In this document: in pieces, positions 1 to 8,115 of the stretch
Layout of the letters: the number at the start of each line of letters is the position of its first letter
How positions within the stretch are numbered: position 1 is the first letter of the stretch
Source of the DNA: Oceanobacillus sojae
GTDB taxonomy: Bacteria > Bacillota > Bacilli > Bacillales > Amphibacillaceae
DNA: 64,000 bases
Assembly: GCF_007991515.1 (NCBI RefSeq)
Contig: NZ_BJYM01000011.1
Span: forward strand, 62,001-126,000
Direction: 5' to 3'
Program-made: the position numbers and the translations under genes
The notes under the pieces: model-generated
Databases searched by the model: none
Seen by the model: the letters and a program-made list of their open reading frames with translations, nothing else
What the model was told of the DNA's origin: nothing

Positions 1-773
1 ATCCAGACTATTTTACAAGCTTAGATGATGTTGTAGATGCTTTCCAATCAATGGCTGACCGCGTGAAAAAAGGAATTGTTGCCTGTGGTGATGATGAAGA
101 GCTGCAGGGTATACACACAAAAGTACCAATTATTTATTATGGATTTAATGAAACAAATGATTTCCAGGCAAAAAATGTTGTAGAGACAGAGCATGGTACG
201 GAATTTGATGTGTTTGTTCGAAGCACCTACTATGAACATTTCTTTATTCCTACATTTGGTAACCATACTGTTTTAAATTCACTTGCAGTCATAGCAATAT
301 GCCATTATGAAGGCTTGCCGGTAGAATGTATGAAAGAAATAAGTACATTTAAAGGGGTAAAGCGCCGTTTTACGGAGAAGGAAATTGGTTCTCAGGTTGT
401 AGTGGATGATTATGCGCATCATCCTAAAGAGATTGCGGTAACAATTGAAACAGCGCGGAAAAAATATCCCCAAAAGCAAGTGGTTGCTATATTCCAGCCG
501 CATACATTTACGCGGACAAAAACATTCCTGCAAGAGTTTGCAGATAGTCTGAATCAGGCGGATAAAGTATATCTATGTGATATTTTTGGATCGGCGCGTG
601 AACAATCCGGTCAATTAACCATTGAAGACTTACAAAATCTTATTCCTGAGAGTGATATTTTAAATTTAGAACATACAGAGGTACTACAAGAATATAAAGA
701 CAGCGTGTTAATTTTTATGGGTGCTGGAGATATCCAAAAATTCCAGAAATCCTACGAAAAAACATTTGCATAA
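1..773 (+). CDS. murC: UDP-N-acetylmuramate--L-alanine ligase, C-terminal part
   Basis: Cytoplasmic peptidoglycan ligase that joins L-alanine to UDP-MurNAc with ATP. The gene enters from the left edge: the frame is open from base 3, and about 256 C-terminal residues are visible of a family usually about 430-460 long. They cover the end of the central ATPase domain and the C-terminal domain. The motif YAHHPKE, conserved in MurC, and the following FQPHTFTRT segment make the call clear. A strong terminator follows directly. In B. subtilis murC also sits beside ytxG-ytxH, as here. Confidence 0.95.
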   Translation, partial: PDYFTSLDDVVDAFQSMADRVKKGIVACGDDEELQGIHTKVPIIYYGFNETNDFQAKNVVETEHGTEFDVFVRSTYYEHFFIPTFGNHTVLNSLAVIAICHYEGLPVECMKEISTFKGVKRRFTEKEIGSQVVVDDYAHHPKEIAVTIETARKKYPQKQVVAIFQPHTFTRTKTFLQEFADSLNQADKVYLCDIFGSAREQSGQLTIEDLQNLIPESDILNLEHTEVLQEYKDSVLIFMGAGDIQKFQKSYEKTFA

Positions 774-780
774 TAAAAAA

Positions 781-809
781 GCAGTGAACTCTGAGTTCAC
801 TGCTTTTTT
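781..809 (+). terminator. Rho-independent terminator of murC
   Basis: A 9-bp perfect stem (GCAGTGAAC / GTTCACTGC, loop TCTGA) is followed by a run of seven T and preceded by an A-run. It lies 7 bases after the murC stop. Confidence 0.9.
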
Positions 810-1289
810 ATTATGCAAAGTTATTTTATGAGGAGGTAATATCGAGTATATAGTATCTCAATTAGGAAATAGAAATCTGCCTTAAAAGCATATAATATTT
901 ATTTAACCTTAGCCAGTAAATAAGGTTGATGTTGTATTTAAACAGAAAAATAAGATACAATAGAAATAAGGATTAAATCTTTTTAAGAGGAAATGTAGTT
1001 TATTCTTAGAAAAAGCAGGGTAAGAATAAATTATGGCACAGATTGAACTGGCATGAAATGTGGTTTGGCTGAAGCAGAGCTGCTTCTGAGAAATGATTCT
1101 GCATCCATCATGCATACTTTAAAGAGGTAAATAATTGTGCTTTTCCGTAGAACGGGTATAAACAGGGAACGTGTACTGTTTGCTGCATTATATCTGGCTG
1201 CTCGGACAACCTTTTTAAGAAGTACATACTTATCCCTTATAAAGCTTTTAATCGGCACAGACGAATAAGGAACAAAGGAGTGATAGTAT
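810..1289. other. Intergenic region murC-ytxG, no gene seen
   Basis: About 480 bases with stops in all frames and no ORF with a convincing SD. A GGGTAT box at 1154-1159 resembles a sigma-B -10 element, but no good GTTTAA-like -35 lies 12-15 bases upstream, so it is only noted. The promoter of ytxG must lie here. Confidence 0.5.
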
Positions 1290-1703
1290 ATGGAAGTTAT
1301 CCTCTATAGTGCACTGGCGATTGCCATAGTTGCCTTGCTCATTTTAATGGTCTATATGGTCATTTTATTAGTTAACACTAAAAAAACGATGGACGAAGTT
1401 CGTAACACCTTAGGTAAGATTAATCATCAAGTGCAGGGAGTTGCCGGAGAAGCAACAGAGGTTGTTGAGAAATCTAAAGGACTTGTAGATGATTTAACTC
1501 AAAAATCTTCTCAACTTGATGGTTTAATTCAGGGAGCAAAGGGAATAGGTGATACAGTAGAGGACTTTAATAAGTCATTACAGCAATTATCCAATATTAT
1601 TTCTAAGCACTCAAAAGAGGATCAGGAAAAAGCTGCTCAGGCAGTTAAATGGGGCGCTTCGATTTTTGAGTATTGGAATAAGCGCAAAACGAATTCTAAT
1701 TAA
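1290..1703 (+). CDS. ytxG: DUF948 membrane-anchored protein YtxG
   Basis: A protein of 137 aa with one N-terminal transmembrane segment (about residues 4-28), followed by a long helical, probably coiled-coil, soluble region rich in K, E, D and Q. This is the layout of DUF948/YtxG proteins, called general stress proteins in Bacillus. The start is supported by AAAGGAGTGATAGTAT upstream. ytxH follows after 19 bases, so the two are likely one operon, as in B. subtilis. The molecular function is unknown in the family. Confidence 0.85.
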   Translation: MEVILYSALAIAIVALLILMVYMVILLVNTKKTMDEVRNTLGKINHQVQGVAGEATEVVEKSKGLVDDLTQKSSQLDGLIQGAKGIGDTVEDFNKSLQQLSNIISKHSKEDQEKAAQAVKWGASIFEYWNKRKTNSN

Positions 1704-1722
1704 ATCTCAGGAGGTTATAAAG

Positions 1723-2319
1723 ATGGCAGATAATCAAATTAACACGAAGGATTTTATTATTGGTACACTTGTAGGAAGCTTTGTAGGGGCTGCTACCGCA
1801 TTATTACTTGCACCGAAATCAGGGAAAGAACTGCGCGGGGATATTAATGATGGAGCAATTCAGGTGAAAAATCGTGCCACTGAATTAGCAGGAACAGCTC
1901 AAGAAAAAGGATCAGAATTAAAAGACAAAGCATACTCGGCAACTTCTGATTTAACAAAAAAAGCTGTGGATGTAACTTCAGACTTATCAAAAACAGTTGC
2001 GAGTAAATCTCAGGAAATTACAGAAAACGTAAAACAGAAAACAGCTGATTTAAAAGGTGCTGTAGAAGACAAACTAAGTGATGCTCAGGATAAAGCAGAA
2101 GATTTAAAAGATACTGCTGGAGACAAGCTGGACGATGCAAAAGATAAAGCATCTGACTTAAAAGAAGAAATATCAGATAAAATAGAAGATGTAAAAAAAG
2201 AGGCTGCAGATAAAAAAGCAGAAGCTGAAGAAACAGTTTCTAAAAAAACAGCAGAAGTAAAAAAAGAAACAAAGCAGGCAGCCAATGAAGTGAAAAAAGA
2301 AGTAAATAAAAAATCATAA
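1723..2319 (+). CDS. ytxH: YtxH-family protein with long LEA-like helical tail
   Basis: A protein of 198 aa. Residues about 8-30 form the glycine-rich hydrophobic segment of YtxH-like proteins (GTLVGSFVGAATALLLAPKS). The remaining 160 residues are an amphipathic, highly charged helix made of loose repeats of the type KDKASDLKE or DKLDDAKDK, like LEA or apolipoprotein helices. A start at 1723 is chosen because AGGAGG sits 8 bases upstream. An earlier in-frame ATG at 1666 lies inside ytxG and has no SD. The tail is much longer than in short YtxH proteins. Its stress role is inferred from family and operon. Confidence 0.85.
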   Translation: MADNQINTKDFIIGTLVGSFVGAATALLLAPKSGKELRGDINDGAIQVKNRATELAGTAQEKGSELKDKAYSATSDLTKKAVDVTSDLSKTVASKSQEITENVKQKTADLKGAVEDKLSDAQDKAEDLKDTAGDKLDDAKDKASDLKEEISDKIEDVKKEAADKKAEAEETVSKKTAEVKKETKQAANEVKKEVNKKS

Positions 2320-2329
2320 TACTTAAAAA

Positions 2330-2365
2330 AACATTGATGAGGAAAATACTCATCAATGTTTTTTT
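2330..2365 (+). terminator. Terminator of ytxGH
   Basis: A 12-bp stem (AACATTGATGAG / CTCATCAATGTT) followed by a T-run. Confidence 0.9.
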
Positions 2366-2539
2366 GAATAAATTTTCCAGGTACAATAGTACAGCTCAAT
2401 CGTTTCCACAAGGAAAACATACAGTATTTATACCCTTAAAAGCGGAAACGTTCAATATCTTATTTCCAGGCATATCCAGAAAAAGAAGCTTCTTTTTTCC
2501 GATTTTCTTTAAGAATTAAAATTTTACATTAATTAAGTG

Positions 2540-2568
2540 GTGACAAATAGAAAAAACTTAGCTATAAT
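2540..2568 (+). promoter_or_regulatory. Sigma-A promoter of aroA
   Basis: GTGACA (2540-2545), a 17-bp spacer and a perfect TATAAT (2563-2568), 47 bases before the aroA ATG. Confidence 0.75.
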
Positions 2569-2615
2569 GGTCTCTAATTATTCTAAATGATTAAGAGATT
2601 TGAGGAGAGTGTAAA

Positions 2616-3692
2616 ATGAGTAATGAAATGGAGCAGTTAAGACAGCAAATGGACAAGGTTAATCTGGAAATACTAGAATTGATTAACAAGAGAGCAAGTA
2701 TTAATCAAGAGATTGGTGATTTAAAAACCAAGCAGAGTATTAAACGCTTTGATCCAGTGCGTGAGCGTGAAATGCTAGATAAAATTAAAAATAATAATAG
2801 TGGTCCTTTTCAAGATTCGACCCTTGAACATATTTTTAAAGAAATCTTTAAAGCTAGTCTTGAGCTTCAGGAAGAAGATAACAGCAAAGCACTCTTAGTA
2901 TCCAGAAAAAAACAGGCTGAAAATACAGTGGTTGATCTGAAGGGTGAACAAGTTGGAGCCGGTGGAATCAGTTATGTATTTGGTCCTTGTGCAGTAGAAG
3001 GATATGAGCAGGTAGCTGCAGTAGCTGCTTCCGTGAAAGAAAAAGGATTAAAATTGCTTCGTGGCGGAGCGTTTAAACCTAGAACCTCTCCATATGATTT
3101 CCAAGGACTTGGAATAGAAGGGTTAGAGATTCTGAAAAAAGTAGCAGATGAGTATGATTTAGCTGTTATTAGTGAAATTGTAAATCCTGCTGATTTAGAA
3201 AAAGCAGTAGATTATATTGATGTTGTACAAATTGGGGCAAGAAACATGCAAAACTTTGAATTATTGAAGGCTGCAGGAGATGCTGGCAAGCCTGTACTAT
3301 TAAAACGCGGATTATCAGCAACAATTCAAGAATTCATCAATGCGGCAGAGTACATCATGTCTAGAGGAAACAGAAATATTATGCTATGTGAACGCGGAAT
3401 TCGTACATACGAAAAAGCAACACGTAATACATTAGATATTTCTGCGGTACCTATTTTAAAACAAGAAACACATTTACCTGTTTTCGTTGATGTAACCCAC
3501 TCAACAGGCAGAAGAGATTTATTATTGCCTACAGCAAAAGCAGCGATTGCTGTTGGAGCAGATGGTGTTATGGCCGAGGTTCATCCAGACCCTGCAGTTG
3601 CGTTATCTGACTCGGCACAGCAAATGGATATCCCTACTTTTGATCAATTCTTTAAAGAAATTAAAGATGTTGAAAATCGTTTGAAAAAATAA
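2616..3692 (+). CDS. aroA: Bifunctional chorismate mutase / DAHP synthase
   Basis: The first enzyme of the shikimate pathway: condenses phosphoenolpyruvate and erythrose 4-phosphate to DAHP. Its 358 aa carry an AroQ-type chorismate mutase domain (about residues 1-90) fused to a type I-beta (KDOP-like) DAHP synthase (about 110-350; GPCAVE at 123-128, [14 protein letters not shown] after it). This fusion is typical of Bacillus AroA, where the mutase domain senses chorismate or prephenate for feedback control. The SD GAGGAGAG precedes the ATG. The ytxGH-aroA-ccpA order is conserved in Bacillus, although ytxJ is absent here. Confidence 0.95.
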   Translation: MSNEMEQLRQQMDKVNLEILELINKRASINQEIGDLKTKQSIKRFDPVREREMLDKIKNNNSGPFQDSTLEHIFKEIFKASLELQEEDNSKALLVSRKKQAENTVVDLKGEQVGAGGISYVFGPCAVEGYEQVAAVAASVKEKGLKLLRGGAFKPRTSPYDFQGLGIEGLEILKKVADEYDLAVISEIVNPADLEKAVDYIDVVQIGARNMQNFELLKAAGDAGKPVLLKRGLSATIQEFINAAEYIMSRGNRNIMLCERGIRTYEKATRNTLDISAVPILKQETHLPVFVDVTHSTGRRDLLLPTAKAAIAVGADGVMAEVHPDPAVALSDSAQQMDIPTFDQFFKEIKDVENRLKK

Positions 3693-3709
3693 TAAAGACT
3701 ATTATAAAG

Positions 3710-3753
3710 ACTACCTCAAAAATTAATGGTATAATTTTTGAGGTAGTTTTTTT
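3710..3753 (+). terminator. Terminator of aroA
   Basis: A stem of about 15 bp (ACTACCTCAAAAATT / AATTTTTGAGGTAGT) followed by TTTTTTT. The T-tract is directly joined to repeat element B1. Confidence 0.9.
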
Positions 3754-4065
3754 AAAGAGTAAGAAAGTATAAAATGCTGAGGATAGCCGCTCCAACGGTT
3801 TTCATGGGGCGAGTAATCTTAAGCCCCATCAAAAAGCGTCGCTAGAATTATCTTCATTTCTTTGAAAGAAAGCAAATGAAACATATTTCTTCAAAGATGG
3901 GAGCGGATGTTGTCGACTCCTGCGGGAAAAGCAACAGGTGAAGTCCCCGCGGAAAGTGGTCTTCTTTCGAGGAGGCTGAGGCGTTGCCCGTGGAAAGCGA
4001 CTTCCCGTAGCGGACATCTCCACGGCAAGAACATCAGTATTTTAAAGACCAAATGATTTTCTTAG
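3753..4065. repeat. Interspersed repeat family B, copy 1 (long form)
   Basis: The left end (TTAAAGAGTAAGAAAGTATA, then GGATAGCCGCT) and right end (AAGAACA, then TTTTAAAGACCAA and GATTTTCTT) also occur in the copy at 23490. The interior (about 3895-4020) is GC-richer, with GACTCCTGCGGGAAAAGC, CCCCGCGGAAAG, GGAGGCTGAGGCG and GCCCGTGGAAAGCGAC. From memory, this is a common intergenic repeat in Oceanobacillus and related genera. It contains the small module GGGGCGAGTAATC (3799-3811), also found inverted in family A copies. It does not appear to encode a protein. Confidence 0.8.
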
Positions 4066-4160
4066 TTTTTCTAATGCAAGAAAAGAGTATATCTATAAAT
4101 AATGTAAAAGGTTTTCAAAGGTACAGGTTTGGATATAATAATAATAAGGTATGTTATACT

Positions 4161-4255
4161 AAGAGGATATCCAAAGTACCCAAATGATAAGCGGCGAATT
4201 TCTACGTTGACGTGACTTTCTTGCTTCTAATTTGGATACTTTTTGGACACTTACT
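4161..4255 (+). repeat. Interspersed repeat family A, copy 1 (internally deleted)
   Basis: Begins AAGAGGATATCC and ends CTTTTTGGACACTTACTT. The left part (CCCAAATGATAAGCGGCGAA) is identical over about 20 bases to the inverted copy at 13.4 kb, and so is TTCTTGCTTCTAATT near the right end. About 65 bases of the middle (covarying stem and apical loop) are missing. It lies 131 bases upstream of ccpA. Confidence 0.8.
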
Positions 4256-4266
4256 TAAGTGTATTT

Positions 4267-4297
4267 ATGAAAATTTTCATTTTGTTTTCATGAAAAC
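4267..4297. promoter_or_regulatory. Two adjacent perfect palindromes upstream of ccpA
   Basis: ATGAAAATTTTCAT (4267-4280) and GTTTTCATGAAAAC (4284-4297) are each perfect 14-bp inverted repeats and share the half-site ATGAAAA. They lie just upstream of the putative ccpA promoter and look like an operator pair; the binding protein is unknown. They lack the central CG of a CRE. Confidence 0.55.
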
Positions 4298-4306
4298 TTT
4301 GTAATT

Positions 4307-4334
4307 TTTTTCATGGTAGCGTATGATATATAAT
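4307..4334 (+). promoter_or_regulatory. Putative ccpA promoter
   Basis: TATAAT at 4329-4334 with a poor T-rich -35 (TTTTTC, 4307-4312), about 50 bases before the ccpA ATG. A weak -35 next to palindromes would fit an activated or regulated promoter. Confidence 0.5.
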
Positions 4335-4385
4335 TAGATGCAGCATTAGTTCTTGTTTAAATTGAATTTTAGGAGGTAGATAAAT

Positions 4386-5381
4386 ATGACTGTTACAATT
4401 TATGATGTAGCAAGAGAGGCAAATGTTTCAATGGCAACTGTATCACGGGTTGTCAATGGAAATCCAAATGTAAAACCAACAACAAGAAAGAAAGTATTAG
4501 CAACTATTGAACAATTAGGATATCGTCCCAATGCAGTTGCTCGTGGACTGGCAAGTAAGAAAACAACAACAATCGGTGCTATTATTCCTGATATATCTAA
4601 TATTTTCTTTTCAGAGCTCGCTCGCGGAATAGAGGATATTGCAACGATGTATAAATATAATATTATTTTAAGCAGCTCTGATCAAAATAAGGACAAGGAA
4701 ATAGAATTAATCAATACGATGCTCGAAAAACAGGTAGATGGTATTCTATTTATGGGCGGAAATATAACAGAAGAGCATATTCATCAGTTCCAGACAAGCT
4801 CTGTTCCGGTTGTACTTGCTTCTACGTATGATCCGACAGATACCATCCCTTCTGTTAATATTGATTATGAGCTGGCTGCATATGAAGCTACTAAATCATT
4901 GATTGAGAAAACAAACCAGCTGCCCGCTTTAGTAGGGAGCCAGGCAGATACAAGTGTGAATACGTTAAAAACAAATGGATATTTGCGTGCATTGAAAGAG
5001 TCTGGTATGGAGCCAAATGAAGATTACATTTATAAAGGTTCTTATGCTTATTCTACTGGTATAGAAGCAATGGAGCACTTTTTAGAATTAGAGAACCGTC
5101 CGGCGTCTGTATTTGTTATGTATGATGAGATTGCTTTAGGCGTTATTCATGGTGCACAGGATAATGGACTGAATGTACCTGAAGATATTGAGGTATTTGG
5201 ATTTGATAATATCCGCCTGGCAAGTATGGTTCGTCCGAAGCTGACAACAGTTGTTCAGCCAACGTATGATATTGGTGCAGTTGGTATGCGGCTTCTGACA
5301 AAGTATATGAATGATGAAGAAGTAGAAGAGAAGAACGTTGTATTGCCGCATCGTATGGAGTTTAGAGATTCTACGAAATAA
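4386..5381 (+). CDS. ccpA: Catabolite control protein A
   Basis: LacI/GalR-family global regulator of carbon catabolite repression; with HPr-Ser-P it binds CRE sites. Its 331 aa carry a LacI helix-turn-helix at residues 5-25 ([20 protein letters not shown]), a hinge helix near 50-57 (NAVARGLA), then a periplasmic-binding-protein-like core ([36 protein letters not shown]). Length and motifs match Bacillus CcpA rather than sugar-specific paralogues. The SD is AGGAGGTAGATAAAT. Near-perfect CRE sites in this same window (49153 and 57874) are likely targets. The acu operon converges from the other side, as in B. subtilis. Confidence 0.95.
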   Translation: MTVTIYDVAREANVSMATVSRVVNGNPNVKPTTRKKVLATIEQLGYRPNAVARGLASKKTTTIGAIIPDISNIFFSELARGIEDIATMYKYNIILSSSDQNKDKEIELINTMLEKQVDGILFMGGNITEEHIHQFQTSSVPVVLASTYDPTDTIPSVNIDYELAAYEATKSLIEKTNQLPALVGSQADTSVNTLKTNGYLRALKESGMEPNEDYIYKGSYAYSTGIEAMEHFLELENRPASVFVMYDEIALGVIHGAQDNGLNVPEDIEVFGFDNIRLASMVRPKLTTVVQPTYDIGAVGMRLLTKYMNDEEVEEKNVVLPHRMEFRDSTK

Positions 5382-5390
5382 AGTATTCTT

Positions 5391-5444
5391 AAAAAGACAA
5401 AGCAGTTATGAGATGACATCTGATAATCTGCTTTGTCTTTTTCT
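5391..5444. terminator. Bidirectional terminator between ccpA and acuC
   Basis: A 15-bp perfect stem (AAAAAGACAAAGCAG / CTGCTTTGTCTTTTT). A/T runs on both flanks let it serve ccpA on + and acuC on -. Confidence 0.9.
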
Positions 5445-5480
5445 ATAAGTAATTTATAATGCTTAGCACTATGAATACTT

Positions 5481-5515
5481 ACATGCTTAAATAATAGCAG
5501 TATATTTAAGCATGT
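5481..5515. repeat. Perfect inverted repeat over the acuC stop codon
   Basis: ACATGCTTAAATA / TATTTAAGCATGT is a 13-bp perfect stem with a 9-base loop, and its inner edge includes the acuC stop. There is no T-tract, so it may stabilise the 3' end rather than terminate. Confidence 0.6.
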
Positions 5516-6641
5516 CTTCCAACAATAATTTATTTTTCTCCGTGATTTCCGCTTTCCTCGGAATATTTGGCTGAATATCTGTACCGTCCTGCCAGCTTGC
5601 AGGGAGAATGACAGGAGATTCCTGCTGCCATTTTTTTAGCCATGTTTCAGGTAACGGTCCCTTGCATGGTATACCCGTTTTCATCACATTCCATACCTGT
5701 CCCCAGGCACGTGGAACAACACGCCACATATCATAACCGCCGCCGCCGACAGCCAGCCATCTTCCATTGCAATACGTATCAGCGATTTCTGCAGCAATAG
5801 CAGGTATCCTTTCAAACGACTTCATAGTTCCACAAAGATGAGTTAAAGGATCAAGACAGTGGCTGTCAGCACCGTTTTGAGTCACAATAATATCCGGCTT
5901 GAAGAATGCAGCAATTTTACGTAAAGCAGTTTCATATAATTCTAAGAAAGATCCATCTTCTGTAAATGCATCAATAGGTAAATTAAAGCTGTAGCCATGT
6001 CCACTTTTTATTCCTCTTTCACTTACATTGCCTGTACCGGGAAATAGATAGCGTCCCGTTTCATGTATGGAAAAGGTGCATACATTTGGATCATCGTAAA
6101 AGCCCGACTGTACGCCGTCCCCATGGTGGGCATCTGTATCTACATAGAGGACTTTTAGATCCTCCTGTTCACGTAAATATTTAATAGCAATCGCACAATC
6201 ATTATAAATACAGAATCCGGAAGCTTTCCGCTGGAACCCGTGATGCAGTCCGCCGCCAATATTGGCTATTTTTTTATAATCTCCATTTAAGATTTTATCA
6301 ACAGCTGTGAGAGTACCTCCGACTAATTGGGCGGAAGCCTGATGCATATTTGAAAAAATAGGAGTATCCTCTGTTCCCAAGCCATATTCCTGTGCCCGAT
6401 CTTCTTTTAAATCCCCGTTGCCGGCTCTTTTCACTGCTTCAATATACGATGCATCATGAAAAAGTGCAATCTCGTCATCCGCAGCAATACGCGGCGTAAT
6501 TAAATCCTCCGTTATTAATGTGGATTGCTCCTCCAGCAATTCTTTGGTAAGCAGAACCCTTTTATGATTAAATGGATGATCTGCTGAGAATTGATAATTT
6601 AAAAAATCTGGAGTATAGATAAAACCAGCCTTTTTTGTCAT
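5487..6641 (-). CDS. acuC: Acetoin utilisation protein AcuC (histone-deacetylase family)
   Basis: Zinc-dependent deacetylase of the arginase/HDAC fold. In B. subtilis AcuC removes the acetyl group that AcuA places on acetyl-CoA synthetase, restoring its activity. Its 384 aa show the family motifs: IGGGLHHGF, the metal-binding VDTDAHHGDG, and QNGADSHCLDPL with the second aspartate, followed by the glycine-rich GGGGYDMWRVV. The start codon overlaps the acuB stop (ATGA), so translation is coupled. Confidence 0.93.
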   Translation of the reverse strand: MTKKAGFIYTPDFLNYQFSADHPFNHKRVLLTKELLEEQSTLITEDLITPRIAADDEIALFHDASYIEAVKRAGNGDLKEDRAQEYGLGTEDTPIFSNMHQASAQLVGGTLTAVDKILNGDYKKIANIGGGLHHGFQRKASGFCIYNDCAIAIKYLREQEDLKVLYVDTDAHHGDGVQSGFYDDPNVCTFSIHETGRYLFPGTGNVSERGIKSGHGYSFNLPIDAFTEDGSFLELYETALRKIAAFFKPDIIVTQNGADSHCLDPLTHLCGTMKSFERIPAIAAEIADTYCNGRWLAVGGGGYDMWRVVPRAWGQVWNVMKTGIPCKGPLPETWLKKWQQESPVILPASWQDGTDIQPNIPRKAEITEKNKLLLEDMLKYTAII

Positions 6642-7285
6642 TTTTTCGGCTCCATAATATTATTTGGCCAGAGCAGTGTATAACCAGCTTCCCGGAGATC
6701 ATTAATAATTGGCATAGGATTTAATGTTTTGACACGAAAGACAAGTATTTTATAGTCAGGGTCTTTATAAGGATAGAGCAATACAGAAACAATATTTACG
6801 TTATGATTTCCGAAAACAGCCGCAACCCTTGGAAGCTCACCAGGTCTATCAGGCACTTTTACTTCAATGAGAGAGCTCTGTTCATGCGTTCCAGTTAACT
6901 GAATTAATTTATAAAGCATATCTTTTTCTGTCACAACACCAACAAGCTTATTTCGGCTCACAACCGGCAGACAGGCAATCTCTTTATCATAGAAAATATA
7001 AGCAATCTCTTCCACAAAATCCATAGGATGAATGGTGATAACAGGGCTTGTCATGATGGTCTGGATTTCTTTGTTGAGAATGTGGAAGTCACTTGTATCC
7101 AAAAAAGTAGATGGACTTGCATCTCTGACATCACGATCAGAAACGATGCCAAGAATCTCCATATTGTCGTCAACGATAGTAATGTGTCTAATTTTATGTT
7201 TTTCCAGCAGCTGCAGAGCTTCATTAATCGTTGCTGTTGGTGGAAGCGTTATCATATTTCGGTTCATTAATTCTTCAACCAGCAT
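6638..7285 (-). CDS. acuB: CBS-ACT domain protein AcuB
   Basis: A 215-aa cytoplasmic protein with two N-terminal CBS domains (about residues 5-60 and 75-130), which usually bind adenine nucleotides, and a C-terminal ACT domain (about 140-205; VKVPDRPGELPRVAAVF). This architecture and the position between acuA and acuC identify AcuB, required for acetoin or acetate use in B. subtilis. The exact biochemical role is not settled. The SD is GGGGGAT. There are 29 bases to acuA upstream and a 4-base overlap with acuC downstream. Confidence 0.92.
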   Translation of the reverse strand: MLVEELMNRNMITLPPTATINEALQLLEKHKIRHITIVDDNMEILGIVSDRDVRDASPSTFLDTSDFHILNKEIQTIMTSPVITIHPMDFVEEIAYIFYDKEIACLPVVSRNKLVGVVTEKDMLYKLIQLTGTHEQSSLIEVKVPDRPGELPRVAAVFGNHNVNIVSVLLYPYKDPDYKILVFRVKTLNPMPIINDLREAGYTLLWPNNIMEPKK

Positions 7286-7314
7286 GGTAAAATCCCCCTT
7301 CAGTTATATCTCTT

Positions 7315-7947
7315 TTAATAATGGTTTACTCCTAAAAAACGCATCTTATCAAATAACTCAATCGATTTCTGTGGAACATTGCTTCCAATTCGGACCATTA
7401 AGCAGTTAGCAGGGTGGGAGTTGATCTCAGGCTCGTCAGTAGGGGCAGGAAGCAGGCCGCCAGCAGCCATCATCTTTTCCATCACTTTACGATAATCCCA
7501 GATACTTAATTGACTGTAATCAAGGTCCCAATGCCAATAATATTCCGTTGAAATAACAATATAATTTTCCATATATGGATCCTGCATAGATTGACGGAGC
7601 AGTGTAGATCCGACACCGCCGCCGCGATATTTACGGATAATTTCAATTGCTCCCAGTTCAATTAAGTCCTCCATTTGAAATTTGGACCATCGTTCTAATG
7701 GGTCAGGGTGCAAGTACGTCACATACCCAATAATCGTATCCGTGGTACGGGCGATTAAAATCCGTGCTTCTTTTAATTCTGAAATGTCCAAGAGAGCTTC
7801 AAATTGCTTATCAGCAGGACGAAATGCAGTTAATTCCTCATGAAAATGATATTGTTCCAGCTGTGAGCGCGAAACAGGCCCTTCAATTGTTAATACTCCT
7901 GCATCTGTTTCTAAAAGGATTGAATCAAATTCCTTTGTATGTTTCAT
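7315..7947 (-). CDS. acuA: Protein acetyltransferase AcuA (GNAT family)
   Basis: GNAT acetyltransferase of 210 aa. In B. subtilis AcuA uses acetyl-CoA to acetylate, and so inactivate, acetyl-CoA synthetase AcsA. The acetyl-CoA binding signature RKYRGGGVGSTLLRQ lies at about residues 108-122. It is the first gene of acuA-acuB-acuC. The usual divergent neighbour acsA is not here; a PBP gene occupies that side, so its substrate would be encoded elsewhere. The SD AAAGGTGGTGAATGG precedes the ATG, and a TATAAT box lies at 7990-7995 on the minus strand. Confidence 0.92.
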   Translation of the reverse strand: MKHTKEFDSILLETDAGVLTIEGPVSRSQLEQYHFHEELTAFRPADKQFEALLDISELKEARILIARTTDTIIGYVTYLHPDPLERWSKFQMEDLIELGAIEIIRKYRGGGVGSTLLRQSMQDPYMENYIVISTEYYWHWDLDYSQLSIWDYRKVMEKMMAAGGLLPAPTDEPEINSHPANCLMVRIGSNVPQKSIELFDKMRFLGVNHY

Positions 7948-7989
7948 CCATTCACCACCTTTATGAAATACAAAATGCTCTTACCATCT

Positions 7990-7995
7990 ATTATA
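7990..7995 (-). promoter_or_regulatory. Putative -10 box of acuABC
   Basis: A minus-strand TATAAT 43 bases before acuA, without a convincing -35 at 16-18 bp. No good CRE was seen in the 100 bases around it. Confidence 0.45.
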
Positions 7996-8050
7996 CAGAA
8001 AATAGTTACGTTTTTTTAGTATTTTTTGATAATTACAGGAAACGGATGAC

Positions 8051-8097
8051 AAAAAAACTTCAAACTATCAAAGAACCTCTTGATAGTTTGAAGTTTT
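8051..8097 (-). terminator. Terminator of the class A PBP gene
   Basis: A 17-bp stem (AAACTTCAAACTATCAA / TTGATAGTTTGAAGTTT) followed on the minus strand by TTTTTTTGTC. Confidence 0.9.
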
Positions 8098-8115
8098 ACT
8101 CAAAATATAATTTTT

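Noticed and set aside
1154..1159. Sigma-B -10 box (GGGTAT) for ytxGH
   Set aside because: No acceptable -35 at the required spacing; a single six-base match is expected by chance.
1031..1258. Minus-strand 75-aa ORF between murC and ytxG
   Set aside because: No SD, unlikely composition and no family resemblance.
4107..4121. CRE upstream of ccpA (TGTAAAAGGTTTTCA)
   Set aside because: It lacks the central CG and does not align with the 14-base consensus.
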